The notes beneath the pieces were generated by a model. It did no database searches and was not told the origin of the DNA. It saw only the letters and a program-made list of their open reading frames with translations. From NCBI GenBank assembly GCA_016935885.1, contig JAFGQA010000483.1, positions 1 through 7,142 of the forward strand: a stretch of 7,142 nt of DNA. Direction: 5' to 3'. This stretch comes from Phycisphaerae bacterium (GTDB taxonomy: Bacteria; Planctomycetota; Phycisphaerae; UBA1845; UTPLA1). Of this stretch, positions 6,943-7,142 are shown piece by piece (within the stretch, counting starts at the first letter, position 1; every line of letters starts with the position of its first letter). Made by a program: the position numbers and the translations under genes.

Positions 6943-7142
6943 ATGAACACACGAATCGCAAGCATGACACGAGTGTGGGTGACGGCCGCTGGTGCGAGAA
7001 TCCCTTCTCGCACCTACACGCAGAGGAATCCCTTCCTCGAAGCGTCGCAGGAATGGGAATCCTGCTGCACGTGGGGCCGAGAAGGGATTCTCGGCCCAGC
7101 AAGCGAAGGGATTCTCGGCCCAGCAAGCTTCTCGGCCCAGCA
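6943..7142 (+). CDS. Possible start of a third gene, running off the right edge through a hairpin array
   Basis: An ATG at 6943 follows AGGAG (6931-6935) with a seven-base spacer, similar to the starts of both upstream genes, and lies 94 bases after gene 2. The frame stays open for 66 codons to the window end. The first 16 residues (MNTRIASMTRVWVTAA) look like the beginning of an export signal: basic residues, then a short hydrophobic run. From codon 17 (6991) on, the sequence is made of palindromic repeat units and reads a composition unlike a secreted protein, including two EGILGPAS copies from a 24-base duplication. Either the true gene was interrupted by the repeats, or the start is accidental. 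No product can be assigned. Confidence 0.3.
   Translation, partial: MNTRIASMTRVWVTAAGARIPSRTYTQRNPFLEASQEWESCCTWGREGILGPASEGILGPASFSAQ
6991..7142. repeat. Array of palindromic hairpins with shared GAATCCCTTC core
   Basis: Four hairpins lie in tandem. The first is 6991-7014 (arms GGTGCGAGAA and TTCTCGCACC, loop TCCC, perfect 10-bp stem). The second is 7023-7038 (arms GAGGAA and TTCCTC, loop TCCC). The third is 7047-7065 (arms GCAGGA and TCCTGC, loop ATGGGAA). The fourth is 7074-7097 (arms GGGCCGAGAA and TTCTCGGCCC, loop GGGA, perfect 10-bp stem). The loops and inner arms share GAATCCCTTC in the first two and its reverse complement GAAGGGATTC in the fourth. The right half of the fourth hairpin is then repeated: 7081-7104 and 7105-7128 are identical 24-base units, and 7129-7142 matches the same unit without its first seven bases. 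This resembles REP-type intergenic palindromes, but no associated transposase is in the window. The array continues past the edge. Confidence 0.8.

Noticed and set aside
6761..7126. Minus-strand frame with LGRESL repeats at the right end
   Set aside because: It is created by reading the hairpin array and the 24-base duplication in reverse, and it runs into the dockerin codons of gene 2.
6991..7142. CRISPR array
   Set aside because: The units are contiguous or overlapping palindromes with different outer arms. There are no regular unique spacers and no cas genes.

Overview
The window looks like a piece of a GC-rich bacterial chromosome, most likely from the Planctomycetota and possibly a Phycisphaerae-like lineage. 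The reasons are two large secreted proteins built from Asp-box beta-propeller repeats, a C-terminal dockerin-like calcium-binding module ending in a planctomycete-style DIxPFVxAxLGG motif, strong AGGAG ribosome sites, and long gaps containing GC-rich hairpins and short tandem repeats. The assignment is inference, because no rRNA or other marker gene is present.

Layout, left to right. Positions 1-238 are non-coding and repeat-rich: two GC-rich inverted repeats (14-42 and 53-69), then an eleven-unit 15-bp minisatellite (74-238). Positions 239-531 show little structure and lead into gene 1. Gene 1 (532-3843, + strand, 1103 aa) encodes an exported VPS10/sortilin-like Asp-box protein with 14 propeller-blade repeats, a short FlgD/Ig-like segment and a helical C-terminal tail. 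A 719-base gap (3844-4562) has no convincing gene; it holds a few inverted repeats and a weak candidate promoter. Gene 2 (4563-6848, + strand, 761 aa) encodes a second exported Asp-box protein, also with 14 blade-type repeats, followed by a dockerin-like module with two EF-hand-type loops. After gene 2, a short reading frame with a good ribosome site starts at 6943 and runs off the right edge. Most of it consists of a tightly packed array of palindromic hairpins (6991-7142) sharing a GAATCCCTTC / GAAGGGATTC core, the last of which has been partly duplicated in tandem.

The two large proteins are both predicted to leave the cytoplasm and share the same fold logic, but they differ in C-terminal module and in detailed sequence. 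They look like separate family members, not a recent duplication. Each has its own ribosome site and they are 719 bases apart, so they may be transcribed separately. Neither substrate can be read from the sequence. No defence system, transposase, CRISPR array, tRNA or rRNA was found. The least explained part of the window is the right-end hairpin array and its junction with the start of the third reading frame.
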